Below are positions 42,196 through 51,193 of a DNA stretch of 64,000 bases, piece after piece. Made by a program: the position numbers and the translations under genes. The stretch is from contig NZ_JBHRZT010000052.1 of NCBI RefSeq assembly GCF_042649685.1, forward strand, positions 558,001 to 622,000. Direction: 5' to 3'. Below the pieces are notes generated by a model. The model worked only from the letters and a program-made list of their open reading frames with translations. It did not search any database and was not told where the DNA came from. This DNA comes from Bacillus_BA songklensis (GTDB lineage Bacteria; Bacillota; Bacilli; Bacillales; Bacillaceae_H). How positions within the stretch are numbered: the first letter of the stretch is position 1; each line of letters starts with the position of its first letter.

Positions 42196-43143
42196 TTACC
42201 CAAGAATATGTTCAATTTTCTCTAACACGTCATCAGTAAGAGTCACATCAATTGCTTTTGCATTTTCTTGCACTTGCTCAGGTTTGCTTGCTCCAATTAA
42301 GGCACTGGCCACATTTTGTTGGCGCAGAATCCAGGCTAATGCCAATTGGGATAATTTAATATCCAGTTCATTGGCGATTTTCTCTAACTGTTCAACCTTT
42401 CCTAATACTTCATCTGTTAACAACGATCCCATATGCATATTTGCTTTTGGATCTGTTGCACGACTTCCTTCAGGAAATTTTCCGCCTCGGCTATATTTTC
42501 CTGTCAAGACGCCTTGAGCCAATGGTGAAAAGACGATTTGGCTAATACCATTTTTTTCGCTGACAGGGATGACTTCTTTTTCAATGTAACGATTAAACAT
42601 ATTGTAAACGGGTTGATTCACTACAATTCGATCCAATAAATATTTATCTGCTGTTCCGAGACCTTCTTGAATTTGTTGTGCTGTCCATTCGCTGACACCG
42701 ACATATAGCACCTTTCCTTGACGAACCATGTCATCAATCGTTCTCAATGTTTCATCCACAGGAGTTTCCGGATCATAACGATGACAATAATAAATGTCGA
42801 CATAATCTAAGTTTAAGCGCTTCAAGCTCGCGTGAAGCTGCTCAAATACATGCTTTCTGGAAAGGCCGCGGTCATTCGGCCCTTCTCCCATTGGCCAGAA
42901 TACCTTGGTAGCAAGAACATAAGATTCTCTTGGATATCTCCCTAATGCTTCACCAACAATCTTTTCGGCTTCTCCAGTGGCATAAACGTTCGCCGTATCA
43001 AAGGAATTAATTCCTAAATCATAAGCGGCTTCAATCGTCTTTGCGGCCGTATCCTTTTCAGTCGAGTTACCGTATGTAAGCCAGCTTCCTAAACTAATTT
43101 CGCTAACCTTTAAACCGGTTTTTCCTAGTTTACGATATTTCAT
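42196..43143 (-). CDS. Aldo/keto reductase (potassium-channel beta-subunit-like)
   Basis: 315 residues, TIM-barrel AKR. The catalytic tetrad is visible: Asp in FDTANVY, Tyr in NVYATGEAE, Lys in LATKVFW, His in YYCHRYD. An NADPH site is suggested by GASKPEQV. Closest in style to the AKR6/YhdN-like group that reduces aldehydes or quinones. Divergent from a HxlR-type regulator, which probably controls it. Confidence 0.85.
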   Translation of the reverse strand: MKYRKLGKTGLKVSEISLGSWLTYGNSTEKDTAAKTIEAAYDLGINSFDTANVYATGEAEKIVGEALGRYPRESYVLATKVFWPMGEGPNDRGLSRKHVFEQLHASLKRLNLDYVDIYYCHRYDPETPVDETLRTIDDMVRQGKVLYVGVSEWTAQQIQEGLGTADKYLLDRIVVNQPVYNMFNRYIEKEVIPVSEKNGISQIVFSPLAQGVLTGKYSRGGKFPEGSRATDPKANMHMGSLLTDEVLGKVEQLEKIANELDIKLSQLALAWILRQQNVASALIGASKPEQVQENAKAIDVTLTDDVLEKIEHILG

Positions 43144-43297
43144 CCTTATATCCCCTCCAACAATTAGTCTTGCATTAAAAATTATAAAATATTGGAAAAT
43201 TCTTTACAAGTAATGAAGTTTCTGGATAAAGTAAAGGCCGAGTTATATAGTATAAATTTTATATTTAATATAAAATTTGAATGAAGGAGAGCTTCTG

Positions 43298-43615
43298 ATG
43301 AAAGAGGGTAAAGCGGTACATATTGAATGTTCGATTGAAAAAGAACTCAATATCATCGGCGGGAAGTGGTCTTTTTTTGTTTTAAGAGAATTGCTGGAAG
43401 GGACAAAGAGATTTGGAGAATTGAAAAAAGCCATTCCTAAAATCAGTCCGAAGGCTTTGACGGATACGCTGCGTCAGTTGGAAGATAACGAAATCGTTAC
43501 TCGCACAGTGTATGCCCCTGTCCCTGTTAAGGTTGAGTATTCCCTCACAGAGAAAGGACGCGCTTTCCATAAGATTTTGAAAGAAATGAAACGCTGGGAA
43601 GCTCAGTGGGCGTAA
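43298..43615 (+). CDS. HxlR-family transcriptional regulator
   Basis: 105 residues from ATG 43298 (GAAGGAGAG upstream; ATG 43277 is too far). Winged helix with the family pattern ECSIEKELNIIGGKWSFFVLREL and GELKKAIPKISPKALTDTLRQLE. HxlR proteins sense electrophiles or aldehydes and typically control a divergent redox enzyme, here the aldo/keto reductase. Confidence 0.85.
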   Translation: MKEGKAVHIECSIEKELNIIGGKWSFFVLRELLEGTKRFGELKKAIPKISPKALTDTLRQLEDNEIVTRTVYAPVPVKVEYSLTEKGRAFHKILKEMKRWEAQWA

Positions 43616-44230
43616 GGAATGGAGTTTTAGGATTAGAAGTGAATCAAAATATCGACCATCCGGGGGCTAGAAAAAGAATGGAGCTTTATATTGAAAATTT
43701 TCTAAATAATGTTAAAATCTATTTGCATATTGGTCAGAGAAATTTTAGAGAAATATTTCTTTTTAGGTGCTAATGCGTGTGATGAACGATGGGCAGCCCG
43801 GGGACACGAGTTAAAAGTGAGTGAGGTAAGAATTGAAACCTGGGTGATTGGAGGAGGGGGGTGGGGGAAACCGGACGGCCACCGAAAGTTTAATCGTAAT
43901 GGCGAACAGTTCAATATGGGAGAACACTTTCAAGTTTATTCAAGCTGAAAATCAGAAAAATATGAATAAAATAAAAAACGATGAATAATATTAAAAAGTT
44001 GATGTAATCCATATAAAGATAATACTTTGCTACAAATAAACATAATCTCAGTCGCACAGTATGAGAGAGGTATTTTGTAACGATAGGCTGACTTACAAGG
44101 TGTTCTTGTTCCTTGTAAGTCAGCTTCAGCATTTTGGGAACTAGCTGCAATGGTAAGCAAGAATAAAGGGAAAGGGAAGTTTTTACACGGGCAAGCCAAA
44201 CGCAATAACAATTCGCAACAGAAGAGGGGA
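43616..44230. other. Gene-poor stretch with possible coding debris
   Basis: Two short overlapping open stretches (about 43620-43767 and 43780-43948, e.g. HELKVSEVRIETWVIGG) look protein-like but have no start signals and are in different frames. A 16-bp hairpin (AGGCTGACTTACAAGG with CCTTGTAAGTCAGCTT) lies at 44085-44126, without a T-run. Confidence 0.4.
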
Positions 44231-44240
44231 AAGAGCGGCA

Positions 44241-45425
44241 ATGCATAAAAACGCGATTCTGCATTTAAGTATTTTTTTATTCTTTTTTCATTCTTCAGTA
44301 ACAATTATGACTAATTTTCTCCCGTTGTATTTTCAAGAACAGGGATTAACTGCGACAAAAATAGGATGGTTAATGGCTGTTGGTCCATTTACTTCTCTTT
44401 TTGCACAACCTTTTTGGGGGTATATGAGCGATAAATACAAAACGATAAAAAAAATGATGCTTATTTGTTTAGTAGGAGTGATTATAAGCAGCATCATTTT
44501 GTTTCAAATGGGTTCATTTTTGACGCTCCTTTTTTTATGCGGGGTATTTTTTTCTTTTATGGCCCCCATTGGAGCGTTAGGTGACAGCTTAGCGCAAAGA
44601 ACATCACAATTTATAGGAACGGCATTTGGAACGATAAGGATGTGGGGCTCAATAGGTTTTGCCGTAACATCATTAATAGGGGGACACATTCTATCCCGTA
44701 TCGGAATTGACAACTTATTATATCCTTATCTTGTATTTGCTTTAATCGCTTTTGGGCTTGTCTGGAAAGTTTCTGATGTTAATGCCGCTGCAAAACCAAT
44801 CAATTTAAAAGGAGCGGTAAGCGTTATTTTCCAATCAAGGTTTATCCTATTTTTATTTTTTATTATGTTTGTAACGATCGCTCATCGGACAAATGATAGT
44901 TTTCTCGGGATATACATAAAGCAGCTCGGAGGAAGCGAATCGTTAATTGGTTTAGCATGGTTTGTTGGAGTGGCAGTTGAAGCTGTTGTCTTCTTGCTTA
45001 GTCCTTATTGGATGCGTTTTCTTAACGAAATAACCTACATAGTGGTTGCTTCAGGATTATACGGCTTGAGATGGCTGCTATTTTCATTTGCTGAAACTCC
45101 TTCACATGTTATCCTGCTTCAATCGATGCATGGGATTACATTTGGCATTTTTTATTTATGTGCGTTCCAGTTTGTAACAAAGCTTCTCCCGGAGGAATTC
45201 AGGGCAACCGGCCAGTTGTTTTTCATTTCAGCTTTTTTTGGTCTTTCAGGGATTATCGGGTCATTAGGGGGAGGCATGGTTCTTGATCATTTCGGCGGGG
45301 CAGCCTTATACAAACTATTAAGCTATTTCGCTTTTGCTGGATGTATAGGTTTGATCACATACAAAACCTATTCAAGGAAAAAAAGTGTTTGTCAGGCCAA
45401 GCATGTTTATGAAAAAAGCATATAA
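44241..45425 (+). CDS. MFS transporter, YwbF/LacY-like group
   Basis: 394 residues, twelve hydrophobic segments. N-terminal MTNFLPLYFQEQGLTATKIG and loop GYMSDKYKTIKK are typical of the MFS_1-like/nucleoside-symporter group. AGAGGGGAAAGAGCGG precedes ATG 44241. Immediately upstream of the remains of a family-4 glycosidase, so it may have carried the corresponding alpha-galactoside or glucoside. Confidence 0.75.
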   Translation: MHKNAILHLSIFLFFFHSSVTIMTNFLPLYFQEQGLTATKIGWLMAVGPFTSLFAQPFWGYMSDKYKTIKKMMLICLVGVIISSIILFQMGSFLTLLFLCGVFFSFMAPIGALGDSLAQRTSQFIGTAFGTIRMWGSIGFAVTSLIGGHILSRIGIDNLLYPYLVFALIAFGLVWKVSDVNAAAKPINLKGAVSVIFQSRFILFLFFIMFVTIAHRTNDSFLGIYIKQLGGSESLIGLAWFVGVAVEAVVFLLSPYWMRFLNEITYIVVASGLYGLRWLLFSFAETPSHVILLQSMHGITFGIFYLCAFQFVTKLLPEEFRATGQLFFISAFFGLSGIIGSLGGGMVLDHFGGAALYKLLSYFAFAGCIGLITYKTYSRKKSVCQAKHVYEKSI

Positions 45426-45509
45426 CTAGGCTTTGCCTGTATGACTTAAGTTATATACACTCCTATTCGCAGGAGCCATCTTGATCTTTTTGAGGTTTTA
45501 TTATTGGGA

Positions 45510-45961
45510 GGTTTTTACATGTTCAAAATTACATTTTTGGGGGCAGGCAGTACGGTTTTTGCTAAAAACATTCTAGGGGATTGTATGCTTGTTCCTGCAA
45601 TAGAAGGGTTCGAATTTGCCTTATACGATATTGATGAACAACGTTTAAGAGATTCCGAGAGTATGTTGAACAATTTGAAAGGGCGCTTAAACAAAAACAT
45701 TAAAATCAAGGCTTATTTTAAATTGATAAAATACATACGCCGGAAAAAGTGGGGATTCACTACAGAGATGGGAGCGTAGAAGATATCACCCAACCTCAAG
45801 TAAGGAAGACGATGTATTACGAGGTAAAAGAATTTATTGAGCTAATTAAAAATCGACAGTTGGAATCGTCTATCAATTCCTACGGTCATTCCCTGGCAAC
45901 AGCGGAAATCATGGAAGAAACCCGAAAACAAATTGGGCTCGTCTTCCCAGCCGATAAATAA
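45510..45961 (+). pseudogene. Fusion remnant: GH4 glycosidase start joined to Gfo/Idh dehydrogenase end
   Basis: A good start (GGGAGG then ATG near 45519) gives MFKITFLGAGSTVFAKNILG, the NAD-binding N-terminus of a GH4 alpha-galactosidase/glucosidase, for about 65 residues. Near 45730 the frame shifts into HTPEKVGIHYRDGSVEDI...VFPADK, which is the C-terminal strand-helix of a Gfo/Idh/MocA protein. Two genes were joined by a deletion that removed most of both. The repeat copy 12 starts at the stop codon. Confidence 0.75.
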
Positions 45962-46108
45962 GAAATCCACATTGAAAATCCGACATGATCAAAAGCAGCC
46001 ATGTCGGATTTTCACCTTTTCAACCTATTTAAGATGCGAAGACAGAAAAACTATAGGCGGTTTAAAAAGCCACAGTTGATGTCGAAAAATGAAAATGGAT
46101 TTATATAG
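45962..46108 (+). repeat. Hairpin repeat copy 12 (forward, both ends)
   Basis: GAAATCCACATTG, stem TGAAAATCCGACATG / CATGTCGGATTTTCA, distal CCTATTTAAGATGCGAAGACAG, ending ATGGATTTATATA. Confidence 0.85.
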
Positions 46109-46168
46109 GTAAAGTTCGTCCAAAATGAGGTTGAATCCATTCATCAGTTATTTGTTAACAGAATGTTT

Positions 46169-47719
46169 CTAGTGATTCGACACACCGGAAACTCCCAAGC
46201 CAGTATTGGCTTTAACAACGATTTCATCGAATTTCTTCGAGTCTTCTTTTTTGTTGGATACGATGGTGCCGATAATCGCTGCGATAAATCCTAATGGAAT
46301 GGAGACAATTCCCGGGTTTGTTAGAGGGAAGATGGCTTCGCCCACTAAGATGGCCACTCCCGGTTCCGGATTCCACACGTTCGGGCTTATTGCTACTAGA
46401 ATCAGAGAGCTGAATAAACCAACAAGCATGCCGGTTACTGCACCTGCTGTATTAAAGCGTCTCCAGAAAATCGTTAATAAAATAATCGGCAAGTTTGCGC
46501 TTGCCGCTACGGCGAATGCAAGCGCCACAAGGAAGGCGACGTTCATTTTTTGCGCGAATAAAGCCAGGATGATCGAGATGATGGCTACACCGACAGATGC
46601 TAAGCGGGCTGCCACCATTTGTTCTTTTTCCGTTGCCTGGCCGCGACGGATGATATGGCTATAGAAATCGTGAGCAAAGGCTGATGCTGCCGATAATACA
46701 AGTCCTGCCACGACGGCTAAGATAGTCGCGAAAGCAACCGCAGATACGAAGGCGAATAAGAAGTCGCCGCCTAACACTTGGGCAAGCAATGGCGCTGCCA
46801 TATTTCCGGCTGCATTTGCTGCAATAATGTTGTCATAGCCAACAAATGCGGCTGCACCGAAGCCGAGGAAAATCGTCATAATATAGAAAAAGCCGATGAT
46901 CCAAGTAGCATATACAACCGATTGACGAGCAGTCGGCGCGTCTTTTACCGTAAAGAAGCGGATTAAAATATGCGGAAGGCCGGCTGTTCCCAGTACGAGA
47001 GCTAAATTTAATGAAATCATATCGAGCGGGTCTTTGAATTTGTTGCCGGGGTTTAAGAACGCTTCTCCAATTGGAGTGGCTGTTTTCATATGCGTGAACA
47101 TGTTAGCGATGCTAAAATCAAATTTTGCGAATACCATGAGGGAAATAATGAATGTACCAATCATTAATAGGACGGCTTTTGTGATTTGTACCCAGCTTGT
47201 TGCGGTCATTCCGCCGAATACAACGTACACTGTCATTAACGTGCCAACGATGAGGACTGAATAGATGTAGTCAATACCAAGAAGAAGTTTAATGAGACCG
47301 CCTGCACCAACCAGTTGGGCAATCATGTAAAAAATGGAGATGGCGATGGTGTTCAATGCGGCAACACCGCGAACTTTTTTGTCATTGAAGCGGGCAGCAA
47401 TCATATCTGCCATTGTGTACTTACCAAGGTTACGAAGAGGCTCGGCTACGATGTAAAGCACGACAAGGTAAGCAACGAGGAACCCGATACTGTAGAAAAA
47501 TCCGTCAAAGCCTGCCAGGGCAATCATTCCCGCAATACCGAGGAAGGAAGCAGCCGACATGTAGTCACCGGCGATGGCCAGTCCGTTTTGCCAGCCCGTC
47601 AATCCACCGCCGGCCGTATAAAACTCACTTGCGTTGTTCGTTTTTTTCGCAGCAAAATAGGTGATGACAAGCGTGAGTCCGACGATTGCTAAGAATAGAC
47701 CAAAAGCTAATACATTCAT
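46169..47719 (-). CDS. ywcA: Cation/acetate symporter (ActP/YwcA-like, SSS family)
   Basis: 516 residues, thirteen or so membrane helices of the sodium:solute symporter family, with ASEFYTAGGGLTGWQNGLAIAGDYMSAASF near the N-terminus, typical of ActP. Imports acetate and related short acids. GGAGGTAAC precedes ATG 47719. It follows the DUF485 gene by 6 bp, the usual ywcB-ywcA/yjcH-actP pair. Confidence 0.88.
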   Translation of the reverse strand: MNVLAFGLFLAIVGLTLVITYFAAKKTNNASEFYTAGGGLTGWQNGLAIAGDYMSAASFLGIAGMIALAGFDGFFYSIGFLVAYLVVLYIVAEPLRNLGKYTMADMIAARFNDKKVRGVAALNTIAISIFYMIAQLVGAGGLIKLLLGIDYIYSVLIVGTLMTVYVVFGGMTATSWVQITKAVLLMIGTFIISLMVFAKFDFSIANMFTHMKTATPIGEAFLNPGNKFKDPLDMISLNLALVLGTAGLPHILIRFFTVKDAPTARQSVVYATWIIGFFYIMTIFLGFGAAAFVGYDNIIAANAAGNMAAPLLAQVLGGDFLFAFVSAVAFATILAVVAGLVLSAASAFAHDFYSHIIRRGQATEKEQMVAARLASVGVAIISIILALFAQKMNVAFLVALAFAVAASANLPIILLTIFWRRFNTAGAVTGMLVGLFSSLILVAISPNVWNPEPGVAILVGEAIFPLTNPGIVSIPLGFIAAIIGTIVSNKKEDSKKFDEIVVKANTGLGVSGVSNH

Positions 47720-47725
47720 GTAATG

Positions 47726-48070
47726 TTACCTCCCTTGTTTAATTTGCTGCATGATCTTTTCAACTAACCGGTCAAACTTTGCAGCTTTGCTGGAGTAAAT
47801 CATGCAAAGTGCCCATGTCATCACGAACTGGGCAAAAGCGAATACCCATGCCCATGTCATGCCGCCAAAGGCCGGTTGATTTAATACAGTCGAATAAGCA
47901 GTTAAAATCGGTAATATGAAATAAAAGGCTAAAAAGAATAATGAAAACGGGACGATAAATTTTTTCTTGGCCGCCAATAATTCTTTGAATGAAGCAGATT
48001 GGACAATCGCCGTGTAATCAATGGATTCAGACGGTTCTTTCACCTGAGCTTGAGAATCGTGTAATGACAT
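47726..48070 (-). CDS. ywcB: DUF485 membrane protein (YwcB/YjcH-like)
   Basis: 114 residues from ATG 48070 (AAGGGGGT upstream). Two hydrophobic segments with FKELLAAKKKFIVP before the first, the DUF485 hallmark. Always paired with ActP-type symporters; role probably in assembly or regulation of the symporter. Confidence 0.87.
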   Translation of the reverse strand: MSLHDSQAQVKEPSESIDYTAIVQSASFKELLAAKKKFIVPFSLFFLAFYFILPILTAYSTVLNQPAFGGMTWAWVFAFAQFVMTWALCMIYSSKAAKFDRLVEKIMQQIKQGR

Positions 48071-48111
48071 ATGAAACCCCCTTAAAAATTTTAAATAACT
48101 AACACAAACAG

Positions 48112-48222
48112 TGTGAAAACGTGAAAAATCTACATTTTTCCTCCTCTCTATGCAAAACGTTTTCAATATTTGTGTTAATTATATAGTTATCAGAAAAATT
48201 TGTAAATTAAATTTTGAACATT
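48112..48222 (-). promoter_or_regulatory. ywcB-ywcA promoter, two cre boxes and a start-stop mini-ORF
   Basis: On the minus strand TTTACA, 17 bp, TATAAT is followed by TTGAAAACGTTTTGCA (48151-48166), a near-perfect cre, and a second cre-like TTTTCACGTTTTCACA (48112-48127). Between them AGGAGG (48140-48145) stands 4 nt before ATG-TAG (48130-48135). Catabolite repression of acetate uptake by CcpA fits. Confidence 0.7.
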
Positions 48223-48385
48223 TTTTGTCTGAATATTCTACATTCATCGACAGCTTGTTATATTACAGATAAATCCCTTATTTGAAGGGGGAAGTCCTGC
48301 TTTGAGGAAATTTTTGATATTGTATAAGAATGTATTTTAATACAGAGTAAAGAAGATAGGGTAAAAATGGAAGTTTCATTATATG

Positions 48386-48430
48386 AAAAAACACCTATAA
48401 ACCACATGAAATGGTTCATAGGTGTTTTTG
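48386..48430. terminator. Bidirectional terminator after the lysine permease
   Basis: AAAAAACACCTAT and ATAGGTGTTTTT with extended inner pairing; runs of A and T on both sides. Confidence 0.8.
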
Positions 48431-48480
48431 GTGAAAAAGCTCGATTTATTTCAAGCTTGTCGAAATTTATCTTACATGTA

Positions 48481-49944
48481 TTATTTTATTCGAGTATTCA
48501 CTCCGCTAATATCGCATTGTTCTAATGGAATCATTTTGGTTTTCTTAGTGAACTTATATCCAAGCCATACAACAATAAATAAGGGCAAACCAATATAAGA
48601 AACCGCGACACTATACCAATCAATTTGTTCACCAAGGAAAGCCGAATAATTTTGCCCTAAAATAACGAAAGTACATAAAACAAAAGCGAAAATAGGGCCG
48701 AACGGGAACCATTTGGCACGGTACGGAAGTTTCTTTAAGTCATGTCCTTGAGCCACAAAAGCTCTGCGGAAACGATAGTGACTGATGGCAATTCCTAACC
48801 ATGCAATAAAACCGCACATCCCGGATGCATTTAATAGCCATGTATAAACGGCACCGTCCCCAAAGAGAGAAGCAAAGAATGCCAAAACGCCAACCAGGGC
48901 AGTAACAATAAGGGCGTTGACAGGAACCCCGCGTTTATTGACTTTCGCTAAAAACTTTGGTGCTTTTCCTTCTTTGGCAAGGTTCCAAAGCATACGCGTT
49001 GAAGCGTACATACCGGAGTTACCGGCCGATAACACAGCCGTTAAAATAACGGCATTGATTGCTGAAGCGGCAAAGGCAAAGCCGGCACGTTCAAAGATGA
49101 GGGTAAATGGACTTACACGTACATCATCACTTGCCAGGGTTTCTGTTGTAAATGGGATGAGCATTCCGATCACAAAAATAGCTAAAACGTAGAATAATAA
49201 AATACGCCAGAATACTTGTCTTACAGAACGTGGAACGTTGCGGGCAGGGTCTTCACTCTCACCGGCAGCGACCCCAAGCAATTCCGTTCCCTGGAAGGAG
49301 AAGCCGGCAGCCATGAAAATGCCCAGCATCGTAAAGAATCCGCCGTGGAACGGACCATCTGCAATGGTAAAATTTTTAAATCCGGTAGGTTCACCGGCGA
49401 AAATACCGAAAATCATGAAAATACCCGTAACTAAAAAGACAATAACGGTTACCACTTTAATGAGTGAAAACCAATATTCCGCTTCACCAAAACCTTTGAC
49501 GGATAAATAGTTTAAACCAAACATAATCACTAAAAACAAGGCGCTCCAAAGAAGAGAGGAGCTATCCGGAAACCAGAATTTAATGATAAGGGCACCGGCA
49601 ACCAACTCTGCGGCAATCGTGATCGCCCAGTTATACCAATAGTTCCAGCCAAGTGCAAAACCGAATGCAGGGTCTACAAACTTCGTTGCATACGTACTGA
49701 AAGAACCGGCTTCCGGCATATAAGCTGCCATCTCACCAAGACTTGTCATCAGAAAATAAACCATAATTCCAATGATGGTATAAGCAAGAAGCGCTCCGCC
49801 TGGACCGGCTGTATGGATTGCTGCTCCGCTCGCTAAAAACAAGCCTGTTCCAATGGCGCCGCCAAGGGAAATCATCGTTAAATGACGGGCCTGCAAGCCG
49901 CGGTGCAGTTGTTGCTTTTCTTGTGTTCCGGCATGTTGACTCAT
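48481..49944 (-). CDS. Lysine-type amino acid permease (LysP-like, APC family)
   Basis: 487 residues from ATG 49944 (AAGGGG about 11 nt upstream). APC-family features: LQARHLTMISLGGAIGTGLFL, then GGALLAYTIIG and GFSFQGTELLGVAAGESEDP. Twelve membrane helices. A lysine riboswitch with terminator sits in its leader, so the substrate is most likely lysine, imported with protons. Confidence 0.9.
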   Translation of the reverse strand: MSQHAGTQEKQQLHRGLQARHLTMISLGGAIGTGLFLASGAAIHTAGPGGALLAYTIIGIMVYFLMTSLGEMAAYMPEAGSFSTYATKFVDPAFGFALGWNYWYNWAITIAAELVAGALIIKFWFPDSSSLLWSALFLVIMFGLNYLSVKGFGEAEYWFSLIKVVTVIVFLVTGIFMIFGIFAGEPTGFKNFTIADGPFHGGFFTMLGIFMAAGFSFQGTELLGVAAGESEDPARNVPRSVRQVFWRILLFYVLAIFVIGMLIPFTTETLASDDVRVSPFTLIFERAGFAFAASAINAVILTAVLSAGNSGMYASTRMLWNLAKEGKAPKFLAKVNKRGVPVNALIVTALVGVLAFFASLFGDGAVYTWLLNASGMCGFIAWLGIAISHYRFRRAFVAQGHDLKKLPYRAKWFPFGPIFAFVLCTFVILGQNYSAFLGEQIDWYSVAVSYIGLPLFIVVWLGYKFTKKTKMIPLEQCDISGVNTRIK

Positions 49945-49990
49945 AAATAAGAAAACCCCTTTTCTTGATGATAATCGGAAGGAGCGAGAG

Positions 49991-50280
49991 CAATAAAAAA
50001 AGCCTCGAAAGGATTTCGACGGCATTCTTTATTCAAACTGCATCAAACCTTCCATGAAGATAGCTCTTCACATTGACCCGGTTAGGGCAAATGTGACAGT
50101 TCTGTCCCTGTTCGGGAACAGCCCCAGCCTGTCCGTTCAGAGAAAAAGAACAAGCTTCGGCGATTTTTCCTTTCAAGTGACCTCATGGGTGTTCTCTGCA
50201 CCTCATTCACTTTACTATTAAAAATCGCGACCTCTACCTCATCGATTAGGATGAGGGTTTGCTATTCATTTTTTGACACA
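49991..50280 (-). promoter_or_regulatory. Lysine riboswitch (L box) with terminator
   Basis: Minus-strand leader carries the L-box consensus in order: GATGAGGTAGAGGTCGCGA, then GAAAGGAAAAATCGCCGAAGC, then GGCTGGGGCTG, then ACTGTCAC and GAGAGCTATC-like closing sequence. The terminator GCCGTCGAAA...TTTCGAGGC with seven Ts ends at 49991. Lysine binding should favour the terminator and shut off the permease. Confidence 0.92.
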
Positions 50281-50286
50281 GAGTTC

Positions 50287-50315
50287 ATTATAGAACGAAC
50301 CAATGAAAATATCAA
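50287..50315 (-). promoter_or_regulatory. Promoter of the lysine riboswitch transcript
   Basis: Minus strand TTGATA (50310-50315), 17-bp spacer, TATAAT (50287-50292). Confidence 0.75.
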
Positions 50316-50454
50316 TATATAAAAAGGATGTTAAGAAACCTGACAAACGATTGGAGTCCATCTTATAAATTTTATATGATCATAACAGATCACATGATTC
50401 TCCTGCGATTTCGTATAACCTTTTAAGATGGGGGCGGATATGAAAACCCGCGTC

Positions 50455-50819
50455 TTACCCTGATCGATCAAAGTATCGGTCAGGGTCTTTTTTATTTTTG
50501 CCAATATGAACGTGTGAACGAATCCTTTCTTTTCGGGAAGGAACGCTACCCGTCCCGTTTGAGAACGCACTCTCTTTAAACTTTGATGCAATCACCATCC
50601 CGGCGTTCTCTATTGAAAAGTCATTCGTCTGAACCATCGTTTGGAAAAGCTTCAAAACCACCAAGTCCTTCTCAAGGGATAACCGTGATTTTGGTCGTTC
50701 CTGGTGAAATGGTACCCGTTCTTTTCAGGGGATAAACACCATTTTCTTAACGCTGAGCCTCCAATTCCTAACGTCGTGCTAACCTCTTTTGTTGTATAAG
50801 CCTTATCTATAGTTTCCAC
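50455..50819 (-). pseudogene. Frameshifted DUF3967/MerR-like DNA-binding protein
   Basis: GTG 50819 has GGGAGG upstream and begins METIDKAYTTKEVSTTLGIG, then SALRKWCLSPEKNGYHFTRN, a MerR-type helix-turn-helix found in plasmid and phage proteins. After HFTRNDQNH the frame shifts by one base to RLSLEKDLVVLKLFQ and continues to 50455. A single lost base (CACC to CAC) would explain it. A hairpin with T-run (50457-50493, plus strand) lies within the 3' part. Confidence 0.65.
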
Positions 50820-50967
50820 ATCGTTACCTCCCTCGAAGACCCCCGTTCATTATCATTTTACTATAATTGGGGACAATTTAAGGTTCCCATACAAGCGGTT
50901 GATAAATACACGACAATTTTCGGGGAAATAATTCATGTGTTTATCTACATCTCGCGCTTTTCCGTTT

Positions 50968-51108
50968 TTTCATCTTGAATAAGCGAAAAAGGTTCTCATA
51001 TAAGGCTTCGGCAAGGGCCCGTAAGGGAAATGGGCGAAGCCTTATGCGTAAATAATGTAGCATGGACCGCTTTTGTCCATGCTACATTATTTATGTGGAT
51101 TTAGATAC
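50968..51108 (-). repeat. Hairpin repeat copy 13 (reverse)
   Basis: On the minus strand: TATCTAAATCCACATAA, stem AAATAATGTAGCATGGA / TCCATGCTACATTATTT, CGCATAAGGCTTCGCC...CGAAGCCTTATATGAGAACC, then ATTCAAGATG. Confidence 0.87.
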
Positions 51109-51193
51109 TTCGGTCTTAGTAATTCTAGATTTCAATACAAATGATGTAGTAAAATAAAGTCATTGGTTAAATCTAACAGGGTGGGACAGCGTT

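Noticed and set aside
43709..43948. 79-residue ORF in the gap after the HxlR gene
   Set aside because: No RBS, poly-G tract inside, no recognised family; kept only as possible debris.
46206..47692. Several plus-strand frames opposite the acetate symporter
   Set aside because: Antisense frames to a clear membrane transporter with no RBS.
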